Shown here: piece after piece, positions 1 to 7,288 of the stretch
Position numbering within the stretch: the first letter of the stretch is position 1
Layout of the letters: every line of letters starts with the position of its first letter
Assembly: GCA_016302625.1 (NCBI GenBank)
Contig: JAEDNG010000025.1
Location: 1-9,208 of the forward strand
DNA from: Clostridiaceae bacterium
GTDB lineage: Bacteria; Bacillota; Clostridia; Oscillospirales; Acutalibacteraceae
Direction: 5' to 3'
Length of the DNA: 9,208 bases
Made by a program: the position numbers and the translations under genes
The notes under the pieces: model-generated
Database searches by the model: none
Told to the model about the DNA's origin: nothing
The model's input: only the letters and a program-made list of their open reading frames with translations

Positions 1-1020
1 GGTATTCGGTATCGTGTTGGTTACAACCCATATATTAAGCATTGCCTGAAGTCCAACCTGAAAGGTAAGACCCAAAGCTAAAAGCGAACCGAATTTATCC
101 TGCGCGCGCATGGCGATAGTAAAGCCGCGCCAAACAAGCAGACAGAAAAGAAGTATTATAATAAGCGCGCCGATAAGTCCCAATTCCTCGCAGACTATCG
201 CGAAAATAAAATCGTTATGGGGTTCGGGCAGCCAAAGGTATTTCTGTCTCGACTGACCTATTCCGCGCCCCAAAATACCGCCCGAGCCGATAGCCAAAAG
301 CGACTGGATTGTCTGAAATCCGAGTCCCTTCGCGTCCGCCCATGGGTCAAGCCAGTACTTTATTCGGTCGGAGCCGTATCCGATAACACCTGTAACGACC
401 GCTAAAACGCCAAGTCCGACGCCCGCGCCGATTCCGCCTAAAATATAGCGTTTGGGCAGTCCCCCGACAATTAAGAGCACAATTCCGATTGCGAAAATAA
501 GCACGGTTGCCGAAAGATGCGGCTCCATTACGACAAGTCCGCAGGTAAGCCCCAAAAGCAAAACAAGAAAAGCGATGAATTTAAAGCTTTTCATCTGCTT
601 ATGATTTGCCGCGATCAGCGAGGAAAAAAGCAAAATAATTGCAAACTTTGCAATCTCGGACGGCTGAAAATTAACAGGCCCTATAACAATCCAGCGTCTG
701 ACGTCCTTTCCCTCGACCATCGGCGGAAGAATAAGCAGTACCGCCAGCATTGCGACAGAAAGCAGATAAACCACCCATGCGAATTTGCGCCATATATGGT
801 AATCTATTCTTGAAACCACAAGCATAACGACGACTCCGGCAAACGCAAAAGCCGCCTGACGGGTAATAAATTTATAGCTGTTTCCGTAATGCTCGTAGGA
901 ATAAGCGTAGCTTGCGGAGAAAAGCATGACAAGACCGATAGTAAGCAAAATCAGCACGAAAGACAAAAAGGTTATGTCAAGCTTGCCGAGTATAGTCTCG
1001 CTTTTCTTTCTTTTTGCCAT
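1..1020 (-). CDS. ftsW: FtsW/SpoVE-type SEDS peptidoglycan glycosyltransferase, C-terminus cut by window edge
   Basis: SEDS-family membrane glycosyltransferase that polymerises lipid II with a partner class B PBP, at the division septum (FtsW) or in spore cortex synthesis (SpoVE). I read 340 codons without a stop from ATG at 1020 to the left edge. Visible landmarks are a basic N-terminus (MAKRKKSE), many hydrophobic helices, PSEIAKF at about 120-126, EPHLSATV at about 167-174, and the extracellular loop YLWLPEPHNDFIFA at about 261-274. D270 in that loop matches the essential Asp of RodA/FtsW. The readable end, QAMLNIWVVTNTIPNT, falls just before the usual GIPLPFFSYGG segment, so only a short C-terminal part is missing. 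The start has a strong SD, AAGGAGGG at 1027-1034, six bases from the ATG, 22 bp after mraY. Division FtsW and sporulation SpoVE cannot be separated on sequence alone; position in the dcw cluster fits either. Confidence 0.96.
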   Translation of the reverse strand, partial: MAKRKKSETILGKLDITFLSFVLILLTIGLVMLFSASYAYSYEHYGNSYKFITRQAAFAFAGVVVMLVVSRIDYHIWRKFAWVVYLLSVAMLAVLLILPPMVEGKDVRRWIVIGPVNFQPSEIAKFAIILLFSSLIAANHKQMKSFKFIAFLVLLLGLTCGLVVMEPHLSATVLIFAIGIVLLIVGGLPKRYILGGIGAGVGLGVLAVVTGVIGYGSDRIKYWLDPWADAKGLGFQTIQSLLAIGSGGILGRGIGQSRQKYLWLPEPHNDFIFAIVCEELGLIGALIIILLFCLLVWRGFTIAMRAQDKFGSLLALGLTFQVGLQAMLNIWVVTNTIPNT

Positions 1021-1042
1021 GCTTTTCCCTCCTTAAAAAATT

Positions 1043-2065
1043 TTAAAAATTAAAAATTATCGGCAGCAGCGCTATCGTACAGCCTATAACCGTAAAGCCT
1101 GAGAATACCAAAACGATTTTCTGCTCCGACCAGCCGCACATCTCAAAATGGTGGTGAAGCGGCGCCATTTTAAACAGACGCTTTTTTGTCTTTTTATAAT
1201 AGGCGACCTGCAATATATCCGAAAGCGCTTCGAGAAAATAGGTTATTCCCGCGAAAAGCAGTAAAACAGGCCGCCCCGTTCCGAATGATATTGCGACTAC
1301 CATACCGCCCAAAAACATAGAGCCGGTATCTCCCATAAACACCTTAGCCGGCTTTGCGTTCCAGAGTATAAACCCGACGCATGCGCCCGCCAAAGCCGCC
1401 GACATGGCGTTTATGCCCATGTTGTATAAAAATCCCGATGCTAACATAAAGGCGCAGGCGACAACCAGTGTTACCGTGCTTGCCAGTCCGTCAATACCGT
1501 CGGTCAGGTTAACCGCGTTTGTAAAGCCGTAAATAAACATTAAGGCAATCGGCCAGAAAAGAAGCCCTAAGCCGCTTGTAATATCAATGTCGCCAATAAA
1601 CGGAATAGTTGTCGTATCCATGCCCGAAAGCGCGAGCGACGCGAGATACGCCGCGGAAACTAACAGCTGTAAAAAGGTTTTCTGCCTTGCGGTAAGTCCG
1701 AGATTGCGTTTTTTTACAACCTTGATATAGTCGTCCATAAAGCCGATAGCCGACATGCAAAGCGCCATGACTATACCCGAAAGCAGAACTGAAAGACGGT
1801 AGGAATCGTGCATTTCGGCCGCAAAACGCCCCTTGACAACCGCCGAATAAGCATAAGCTATGCAAAGCGAGAAAAGCACTCCTCCGATTATCATAACTCC
1901 GCCCATTGTCGGAGTCCCCTGCTTATCCTTGTGCCATTTAGGGCCTATGTCTAATATAGTCTGCCCGAATTTAAGCCGTTTTAAATACGGAATTACCAAA
2001 TATCCGAGTCCCGCCGTCACCGCAAAGGCAACCGCCGCGGCGATTACAGGTGTAAAATCTTTCAT
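1043..2065 (-). CDS. mraY: Phospho-N-acetylmuramoyl-pentapeptide transferase (MraY)
   Basis: Integral membrane enzyme that transfers phospho-MurNAc-pentapeptide from UDP to undecaprenyl phosphate, making lipid I. The 340-residue product lies in the normal size range of the family. Hallmarks are all present: the Asp pair D111-D112 in FMDDYIK followed by the basic NLGLTARQK loop, NAVNLTDGIDGLA at about 183-195, FMGDTGS at 243-249, and the family-defining His cluster APLHHHFE at 301-308. About ten hydrophobic helices are visible. The ATG at 2065 lies 3 bp after the murE stop. Its likely SD (AAAGGAG, 2078-2084) is encoded by the last codons of murE with a longish 12-base spacer, which suggests translational coupling to murE. 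The next gene is ftsW; the murD gene often found between them is absent. Confidence 0.98.
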   Translation of the reverse strand: MKDFTPVIAAAVAFAVTAGLGYLVIPYLKRLKFGQTILDIGPKWHKDKQGTPTMGGVMIIGGVLFSLCIAYAYSAVVKGRFAAEMHDSYRLSVLLSGIVMALCMSAIGFMDDYIKVVKKRNLGLTARQKTFLQLLVSAAYLASLALSGMDTTTIPFIGDIDITSGLGLLFWPIALMFIYGFTNAVNLTDGIDGLASTVTLVVACAFMLASGFLYNMGINAMSAALAGACVGFILWNAKPAKVFMGDTGSMFLGGMVVAISFGTGRPVLLLFAGITYFLEALSDILQVAYYKKTKKRLFKMAPLHHHFEMCGWSEQKIVLVFSGFTVIGCTIALLPIIFNF

Positions 2066-2068
2066 TTT

Positions 2069-3493
2069 TTACTTTCTCTCCTTTAGCGCTTCGGCGACAA
2101 CCTCGCGCTCATCAAGATGAATTGTTCCGGTATTTAAGATCTGATATGTCTCATGACCCTTACCCGCAAGTACTATTATATCATCTTTTTGCGCAATTGA
2201 AACAGCAAATTTTATCGCTTCGATACGGTTTTCGATCACCTTATAAGGAGTGGAGGAGCCTTTCATACCCTCAAGTATATCATCGATAATGGCGCGCGGG
2301 TTTTCGGTTCTCGGATTGTCGCTTGTAACGATAACGTAATCGGCGAAACGCTCCGCAATGCTGCCCATTATCGGACGCTTGGTTTTATCCCTGTCGCCGC
2401 CGCAGCCGAACACCGCTATAAGGCGGTTCTTTTTGCACTCGCGGAAGGTGGAAAGAATATTTTTAAGACCGTCGGGTGTGTGTGCGTAATCGATTATAAC
2501 GGTGAAATCCCTGTCGGTCGGAACAGCCTCTGCCCTGCCCTTTACGCCGTGAAGCTCGGCAAGCGCCTCGGAAACAACATTAAGCGGTATACCTATCTCC
2601 ACCGCGCAGGCGGCGGCGCACATTGAGTTGTAAACCGTAAAGCTGCCGCCTGTGTTTACCTTTATGTGGGCGATTTCGCTGTCGCTTACAAATTCGTACT
2701 CCACGCTTGCGGGGCGGTAATTAATCCCCTTAGCGCTGTAGGTCGAACCGTCGCCGGTCGAATATGTCACTATTTTGCAGTCAAGTCCGTCAATAAGCTT
2801 TTCAGAATAGCTGTCGTCGCTGTTGATAACGGCGGTTTTGCACATACGGAAAAGCTTTTTCTTAGCCGCGAGATAGTTTTCCATTGTAATGTGGTAGTCA
2901 AGATGGTCTTGGGTGAGGTTTGTAAACATTGCGGCTTCAAAGTTAAGCTTATACACTCTTGACTGGTCGAGCGCGTGGGAGGAAACCTCCATTATGACAT
3001 AGGTACAGCCCTCCGCCTTCATAAGCGCGAAAAGTGAATTTAACTCATACGCGTTCGGAGTGGTGTTATGCGCCGCGATGACCTCGTCACCTATCATGTT
3101 CTGTATAGTACCTATTAAACCAACCTTGTAGCCTGCCTTTTCAAGTACTTTTTTAAGCATATAGGTAACCGAGGTTTTGCCGTTAGTACCGGTTACTCCC
3201 AAAAGCTTTAAGCTGTCGGCGGGATTGCCGAACCACTTAGCGCACATGTCCGCGTATGCCGCGTGGGTATCGGGAACGATTATCTGATTGTTAAGTCCCA
3301 AATCGCGCTCGACTACTATAACCGCCGCGCCCGATTCTACTGCCTTAGCGGCAAAGTCGTGTCCGTCGGATTTTGCGCCGACAATGCATACAAAGGCATA
3401 CCCCGGCTTTACCTGCCTTGAATCGCAGGTAATACCGGTAATTTCGGTGTCCTTTAATTTTTCGTTTGTCTCGATTAAATTATTAAGCTTCAT
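2069..3493 (-). CDS. murE: UDP-MurNAc-tripeptide synthetase, meso-diaminopimelate type (MurE)
   Basis: Cytoplasmic Mur ligase that adds the third residue to UDP-MurNAc-L-Ala-D-Glu using ATP. The protein is 474 residues from ATG 3493. Domains run in the family order: the N-terminal UDP-binding part (ITCDSRQV near 20), the ATP P-loop GVTGTNGKTS at about 99-108, HNTTPN at about 142-147, TNLTQDHLDYH, AKKKLF with the probable carbamylated Lys near 211, DYAHTPDGL at about 335-343, GCGGDRDKTKRP at about 363-374 and GKGHE near 444. DNPR at about 392-395 is the signature of meso-DAP-adding enzymes, against DDPN in lysine-adding ones, so A1-gamma peptidoglycan is predicted. An in-frame ATG at 3523 would overlap the PBP gene. 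I prefer 3493 because AAAGGAG (3499-3505) precedes it and the N-terminus (MKLNNLI) fits the family. Confidence 0.97.
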   Translation of the reverse strand: MKLNNLIETNEKLKDTEITGITCDSRQVKPGYAFVCIVGAKSDGHDFAAKAVESGAAVIVVERDLGLNNQIIVPDTHAAYADMCAKWFGNPADSLKLLGVTGTNGKTSVTYMLKKVLEKAGYKVGLIGTIQNMIGDEVIAAHNTTPNAYELNSLFALMKAEGCTYVIMEVSSHALDQSRVYKLNFEAAMFTNLTQDHLDYHITMENYLAAKKKLFRMCKTAVINSDDSYSEKLIDGLDCKIVTYSTGDGSTYSAKGINYRPASVEYEFVSDSEIAHIKVNTGGSFTVYNSMCAAACAVEIGIPLNVVSEALAELHGVKGRAEAVPTDRDFTVIIDYAHTPDGLKNILSTFRECKKNRLIAVFGCGGDRDKTKRPIMGSIAERFADYVIVTSDNPRTENPRAIIDDILEGMKGSSTPYKVIENRIEAIKFAVSIAQKDDIIVLAGKGHETYQILNTGTIHLDEREVVAEALKERK

Positions 3494-3498
3494 TTTTT

Positions 3499-3505
3499 CT
3501 CCTTT
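3499..3505 (-). promoter_or_regulatory. Ribosome binding site deciding the murE start
   Basis: AAAGGAG lies five bases before ATG 3493 in the 13-bp gap after the PBP stop codon. The upstream in-frame ATG at 3523 lies inside the end of the PBP gene, so the shorter murE is favoured. Confidence 0.8.
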
Positions 3506-3506
3506 A

Positions 3507-5747
3507 TTATCTGTCGGCAACATTATCGTCCCTGAAATAAACGGTCACTACGGTTCCCGCGTCAACCGACTGTCCCGCCTCGATGCTTTGCTTATACGAT
3601 TTAAGACCTCCGGTGGTTGTGTTGCCTGAAAATTCTATGTTGATTCCCGCTTTAGCGGCGACGGAATTTACCTCTGTCGCGCTTAAACCTATAAAATTCG
3701 GCACCGTAACCTTTTGAGCCTCGCCCTCCTCGGTATAGAGGATTACAACGCCGCCCGAAATAACCTTGCTGCCCGATTCGGGAAGCTGACGAAGCACCGT
3801 TTCACCCGAGCCTATCACCTTATATTCAAGCTTAGCCGCCGTGACCTTACCCTTTGCGTCCGCAACAGTTGCGCCGACAGCGTCGGGCACGGTAATCGCA
3901 AGCTTTTTAAGCTCCTCCTCGGTGTAGCTCGGTTCATAACCGAGATACGGAAGTATATCCCCCATTATCTGAGAGTTTACAGGAGCGGAAATCGCGCCGC
4001 CGTAATATTTTTCACCCTTAGGCTCGTCAAGCATTACAAAAACCGCGATTTCCGGATTTTCAATCGGTGCCACCGTCGCGCAGGAGCCGATGTAAAGGCG
4101 TTTATCGCCCGTCTGAAGTATTTTTGAAACCTTTTGCGAGGTTCCGGTCTTAGCGCCGATATTGTATCCCGCAACAAGCGAGTTTTTAGCGCCGTTCTCC
4201 GATACAAACTGTAAAAGCTCACGCATTGTCGCGGAGGTAGTTTCGGATATTACCTGCCGCTTGTATGAGGTGGCGGCGGTCTCCGCAACCTTGCCGTTTT
4301 CGTCAAGCTTTTTTTCAACGATATGCGGCTGAACGAGATATCCACCGTTTACCGCCGCAGACACCGCGCAGATAAGCTGCATGGGAGTTACGTTGAAGGT
4401 CTGACCGAAGGATGATGACGCAAGCTCGACAGGACCCATTTTTTCTTCCTTATGGTAGGTTGAATCAGCCTCGCCCGGCAAATCTATTCCGGTTTTTTCG
4501 GTAAATCCGAACGCTTTGAAATACTTTGAAAATGTTTGTACCCCTACTAACTGACCTATCGTTATAAATGCCGGATTGCAGGAATTTGATATTGCCTGCA
4601 TTAAATGCTGCGACCCGTGTCCTGTGGTTTTATGGCATTTATAATGCTGTCCCGCTACTGTTGCGGAACCGTTGCAGAAAAAGCTTGAATTTTTATTAAC
4701 CAGATTTTCTTCAAGCGCAATCGACGCCGTAACCACCTTGAAAACCGAACCCGGCTCGTAGGTGTCCGAAACCGCTTTGTTGCGCCACTGGCGGTTGAGC
4801 AAATCGCTTTTAAGCTTTGACTTTTCCTCTTCGTCCGTGACCGCGTCGACCTGCGCCTGATCGGCCGCAGAAAGTGTAAACGGCTCGTTAGGGTCAAAGT
4901 CGCCCTTTACCGCCATGGCGAGTATCGCACCGGTATTTACGTTCATGACCATAGCCGCGCCGCGTTCGGCGATTAAATTTTCCTCAATCGCCGCCTCTAA
5001 ATATTTTTCGGCGGTGTACTGAACATATGAGTCAAGGGTTAAAACAAGAGATTTCCCCTTTGTCGCCTCCTCAACCTTTTCATAGGAAAACGGCATATCG
5101 GTTCCCGCTGCGTTTTTCGCGGCGACGACGCGTCCCGCAATACCTGTAAGGTCATTATCGTAATAGCTTTCAATGCCCGAAAGTCCCTGGTCGTCAGAGC
5201 CGACAAAGCCTAACACCACCGAGGCTAAATGCCCGTTTGGATAATACCGCTTTGTCGTTTCGTCAAGACCTATATATTTTACAAGACCTAAGTCCTTATT
5301 ATCAAGTATAAACTGACGAACCTTGTCGGCTGTATCTTTTTCAATTTTTTTCTTAACTATTACATAGTAGGATTTTTTACCTGTATATTCGTAAATTTTG
5401 TCGTAATCCATATCGAGGATTTCGGCAAGTCCCTCTGCTATCTTTTTTCGTACCTCTTCCTGTTTATCCTCTTTGAGCTTTTTAATGCCGTTTGGAGTTA
5501 TGTAAACCGTCCAGGCAGGAGAGCTTTGCGCCAATATCTGCATATTGCGGTCGTATATATCGCCGCGCGGAGCGGTCACAAGACTGTCGTAAAGCTGCTG
5601 TTCGGACGCGTCGTTCTGATATTCCTCGCCCTTGATAATCATAATATTAACAAGGCTTGCCGCGGAAACCAGCGAGAGTGACAATATGAGTACCATCATC
5701 ACTACAACTATCCTTGTTGCCATCATTTTTCCCGGCTTTACTGACAC
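3507..5747 (-). CDS. Class B penicillin-binding protein with two PASTA domains (FtsI/PBP2B/SpoVD type)
   Basis: Membrane-anchored D,D-transpeptidase that crosslinks peptidoglycan at the septum or in the spore cortex, working with a SEDS polymerase such as the FtsW here. The 746-residue protein has one N-terminal membrane anchor (about 12-37), the dimerisation-domain motif APRGDIYDRN (59-68), and a transpeptidase domain with S334-V-F-K337, S389-C-N391 and K533-T-G535. Two PASTA repeats follow, at about 617-675 (VPDAVG start) and 680-738 (VPNFIG start). The Cys pair C358 and C371 lies between the first two catalytic motifs. The start is a GTG at 5747, seven bases after a perfect AAGGAGG (5755-5761). 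Division PBP2B and sporulation SpoVD share this architecture and I cannot decide between them, so I give no symbol. It is the only class B PBP in the window. Confidence 0.95.
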   Translation of the reverse strand: MSVKPGKMMATRIVVVMMVLILSLSLVSAASLVNIMIIKGEEYQNDASEQQLYDSLVTAPRGDIYDRNMQILAQSSPAWTVYITPNGIKKLKEDKQEEVRKKIAEGLAEILDMDYDKIYEYTGKKSYYVIVKKKIEKDTADKVRQFILDNKDLGLVKYIGLDETTKRYYPNGHLASVVLGFVGSDDQGLSGIESYYDNDLTGIAGRVVAAKNAAGTDMPFSYEKVEEATKGKSLVLTLDSYVQYTAEKYLEAAIEENLIAERGAAMVMNVNTGAILAMAVKGDFDPNEPFTLSAADQAQVDAVTDEEEKSKLKSDLLNRQWRNKAVSDTYEPGSVFKVVTASIALEENLVNKNSSFFCNGSATVAGQHYKCHKTTGHGSQHLMQAISNSCNPAFITIGQLVGVQTFSKYFKAFGFTEKTGIDLPGEADSTYHKEEKMGPVELASSSFGQTFNVTPMQLICAVSAAVNGGYLVQPHIVEKKLDENGKVAETAATSYKRQVISETTSATMRELLQFVSENGAKNSLVAGYNIGAKTGTSQKVSKILQTGDKRLYIGSCATVAPIENPEIAVFVMLDEPKGEKYYGGAISAPVNSQIMGDILPYLGYEPSYTEEELKKLAITVPDAVGATVADAKGKVTAAKLEYKVIGSGETVLRQLPESGSKVISGGVVILYTEEGEAQKVTVPNFIGLSATEVNSVAAKAGINIEFSGNTTTGGLKSYKQSIEAGQSVDAGTVVTVYFRDDNVADR

Positions 5748-5761
5748 ATCGCTTCCTCCTT
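5745..5761 (-). promoter_or_regulatory. RBS and overlapping ATG/GTG starts of the PBP gene
   Basis: AAGGAGG (5755-5761) serves the in-frame GTG at 5747-5745. An ATG at 5749-5747 overlaps it (ATGTG), sits five bases from the SD, and opens a different frame reading Met-Cys-Gln-stop. The GTG gives the long frame with the expected short basic N-terminus before the membrane anchor. In-frame ATGs at codons 8 and 9 are poorer because no SD precedes them. Confidence 0.7.
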
Positions 5762-5797
5762 TTCGACAAAAAAGTTAAAACTCCTATTTATCCGAAA

Positions 5798-5823
5798 ACG
5801 AGAGTCGGCAAAACAACTCTCGT
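5798..5823 (-). other. Intercistronic stem-loop in the 138-bp gap before the PBP gene
   Basis: ACGAGAGT (5798-5805) pairs perfectly with ACTCTCGT (5816-5823) around a 10-base loop. A further GAAA/TTTC pairing is possible if one base is bulged. On the coding strand only TTTT follows, so this is at best a weak terminator. An attenuator, an RNA processing site or a 3'-end stabiliser for the upstream part of the operon is equally possible. The rest of the gap is AT-rich, with a TATAAT-like hexamer at 5859-5864 that has no convincing -35 partner. Confidence 0.55.
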
Positions 5824-5885
5824 ATTTCTTATTACAGCAAGGCTAAAGCCACACTGATATTATATTATTTACGCTTGTACCATTA

Positions 5886-6353
5886 TTACTCGGCGGTAAC
5901 AACGCTTCCGTCAGCCTTTACCGCCTTATCCTTATCGTTTACTCTTATATAAGTAACGTTGCTTTTTTCCATTTTTCTCATGCCGAGCTGAGTTGCCTCA
6001 AGCTCTAAGTTGGCATAGGAAATTCTGCGCTGCATTTCAACCTCAAGGCCTGTCTTTTCGCTGTCAAGCTCTGTTATAGCCGCCTTAACGTCGTTTATCT
6101 CGGAATTAACCTCGTTTATTTTAAGCCGAAGCGCGATATTGCCGCAAAGTCCCGCTAAAATAAAGACCGCCGCCATAATAAGCGTTACCGGAGCCGATAA
6201 ACTTTTAGCCGCCGCGCGTGTGCGCTTTTTTGAGCGCTCGGCGGTTTTCGGCATTACAACAATATTATCGCGCTTTTCGGTCTCTGCGGTTTTCGGCATA
6301 AACATTTCAAAGTCATACGCCAGCGAATCGTTATAATACTTGATGTTGTTCAT
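5886..6353 (-). CDS. ftsL: FtsL-like cell division protein (bitopic, coiled coil)
   Basis: The 155-residue bitopic protein sits in the ftsL slot between rsmH and the class B PBP. It has a long hydrophilic, basic N-terminal tail (1-54), one membrane segment (about 55-75), and a heptad-like coiled coil (about 76-112, LKINEVNSEINDVKAAITEL). The extracytoplasmic end, ATQLGMRKMEKSNVTYIRV, resembles the FtsL/DivIC ending (LGM...v.yi). FtsL proteins bind DivIC/FtsB and DivIB/FtsQ and help activate the FtsW-PBP pair. The protein is longer than typical FtsL of about 115-120 residues because of the N-terminal tail, which carries a repeated MPKTAE motif (19-24 and 34-39). The start ATG has GGGAG at 6361-6365, 14 bp after the rsmH stop. 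Assignment rests mostly on topology and position, since the family diverges strongly. Confidence 0.82.
   Translation of the reverse strand: MNNIKYYNDSLAYDFEMFMPKTAETEKRDNIVVMPKTAERSKKRTRAAAKSLSAPVTLIMAAVFILAGLCGNIALRLKINEVNSEINDVKAAITELDSEKTGLEVEMQRRISYANLELEATQLGMRKMEKSNVTYIRVNDKDKAVKADGSVVTAE
6241..6299 (-). repeat. Short in-frame duplication within the FtsL-like gene
   Basis: The 14-base sequence ATGCCGAAAACCGC (coding strand) occurs at 6241-6254 and again at 6286-6299, exactly 45 bp (15 codons) apart. Each copy encodes MPKTA, followed by Glu, in the cytoplasmic tail. Confidence 0.9.
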
Positions 6354-6367
6354 TGCTTTTCTCCCTG

Positions 6368-7288
6368 TCAGTTTTTAATTATCACTCTCAGCTTTGCACT
6401 TCTGCTGCGTGGGTTTGCTTCTAATTCCTCTGCGGACGGCTCGATAGGCTTTCGCGAATACATTCGTCCCGCCGGAGTTTTTCCGCACACACAGACCGGA
6501 AAATCGGGCGGACATGTGCAGCCGGTGCAGTATTCTTTAAACTTAAGCTTTACCATTCTGTCCTCAAGCGAATGGAAGGTAATTACAGCCAGCACCCCGT
6601 TCTTGTTAAGAAGGTCAAAGGCCTTGCTTAGAGCCTCGGACAGGCTGTCAAGCTCTCCGTTTACGGCAATGCGTATCGCCTGAAAGGATTTTCGTGCCGG
6701 ATGTCCGTCCCTTCTCGCCTTTGCGGGCACTGCCGATGAAATTATATCGGCTAACTGCTTTGTGGTTTCTATCGGCCGCTTTTCGCGTTCCAGTGCTATT
6801 CGGTTTGCAATTCTGAAAGCGAATTTTTCCTCGCCGAAATCCCTTAGTATACGCTCAAGCTGTTCTACGGAATAGTTATTTACAATATCGGCGGCGGATA
6901 AACCGCTTTTGCTCATTCTCATGTCAAGCGGCGCGTCCTTATGGAAGGAAAAGCCGCGTTCGGCGCTGTCAAGCTGAAAGGACGAAACGCCGAGGTCAAG
7001 CAAAATTCCGTCAACACCCGCTATTCCCTCGTTTTTTAAAACCTCGTCCATACGGCTGAAATTGCTTTCTATCACCTTTGCGGGATAACCTTTAAGCCTT
7101 TCGGACGCAATTTTAACCGCGTCGGGGTCGCGGTCAAGCGCTATAAGCAAGCCGCCTTTCAGTCTTTTCGCTATTTCCGACGAGTGCCCGGCACCGCCGG
7201 CGGTACCGTCGACGTAAACGCCGTCCGGTTTAATATCAAGCGCCGCTATCGTTTCCTCAAGCAGCACAGACTTGTGTATAAATTCCAT
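6368..7288 (-). CDS. rsmH: 16S rRNA m4C1402 methyltransferase (RsmH/MraW)
   Basis: S-adenosylmethionine-dependent enzyme that N4-methylates C1402 in the 16S rRNA decoding centre. The 306-residue product matches the family. Motifs in order: HKSVLLEE at 5-12, the SAM-binding VDGTAGGAGHS at 26-36, LIALDRDPDA at 48-57, ILLDLGVSSFQLD at 95-107, RGFSFHKDAPLDMRM at 111-125, the GHPARKSFQAIRIAVN region at 195-210, VITFHSLEDR at 235-244 and the RSRSAKLRV tail near 294-302. A Cys-rich stretch (C254, C257, C259, C266, C268) follows the ITFHSLEDR region; to my knowledge such a stretch is frequent in clostridial RsmH. The ATG at 7288 overlaps the mraZ stop by one base (TGATG), and a weak SD (GGAAGAG) lies in the mraZ 3' end, so translation is probably coupled. 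Confidence 0.98.
   Translation of the reverse strand: MEFIHKSVLLEETIAALDIKPDGVYVDGTAGGAGHSSEIAKRLKGGLLIALDRDPDAVKIASERLKGYPAKVIESNFSRMDEVLKNEGIAGVDGILLDLGVSSFQLDSAERGFSFHKDAPLDMRMSKSGLSAADIVNNYSVEQLERILRDFGEEKFAFRIANRIALEREKRPIETTKQLADIISSAVPAKARRDGHPARKSFQAIRIAVNGELDSLSEALSKAFDLLNKNGVLAVITFHSLEDRMVKLKFKEYCTGCTCPPDFPVCVCGKTPAGRMYSRKPIEPSAEELEANPRSRSAKLRVIIKN

Noticed and set aside
517..813. Open frame on the + strand within the ftsW region
   Set aside because: It is antisense to the continuous FtsW frame, and its Lys/Arg/Asn-rich product resembles no known protein.
2069..3523. Longer murE starting at 3523
   Set aside because: It would overlap the PBP gene and add ten atypical residues, while AAAGGAG directly precedes ATG 3493.
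3714..4127. Open frame of 137 codons on the + strand
   Set aside because: It lies wholly inside the PBP gene on the opposite strand, has no recognisable domain and is Arg-rich as expected for an antisense shadow.
6529..6608. Cys-rich segment of RsmH as a new metal site
   Set aside because: The CxxCxCPPxFPVCVCG stretch is, as far as I recall, common in clostridial RsmH proteins, so it is not novel in itself.
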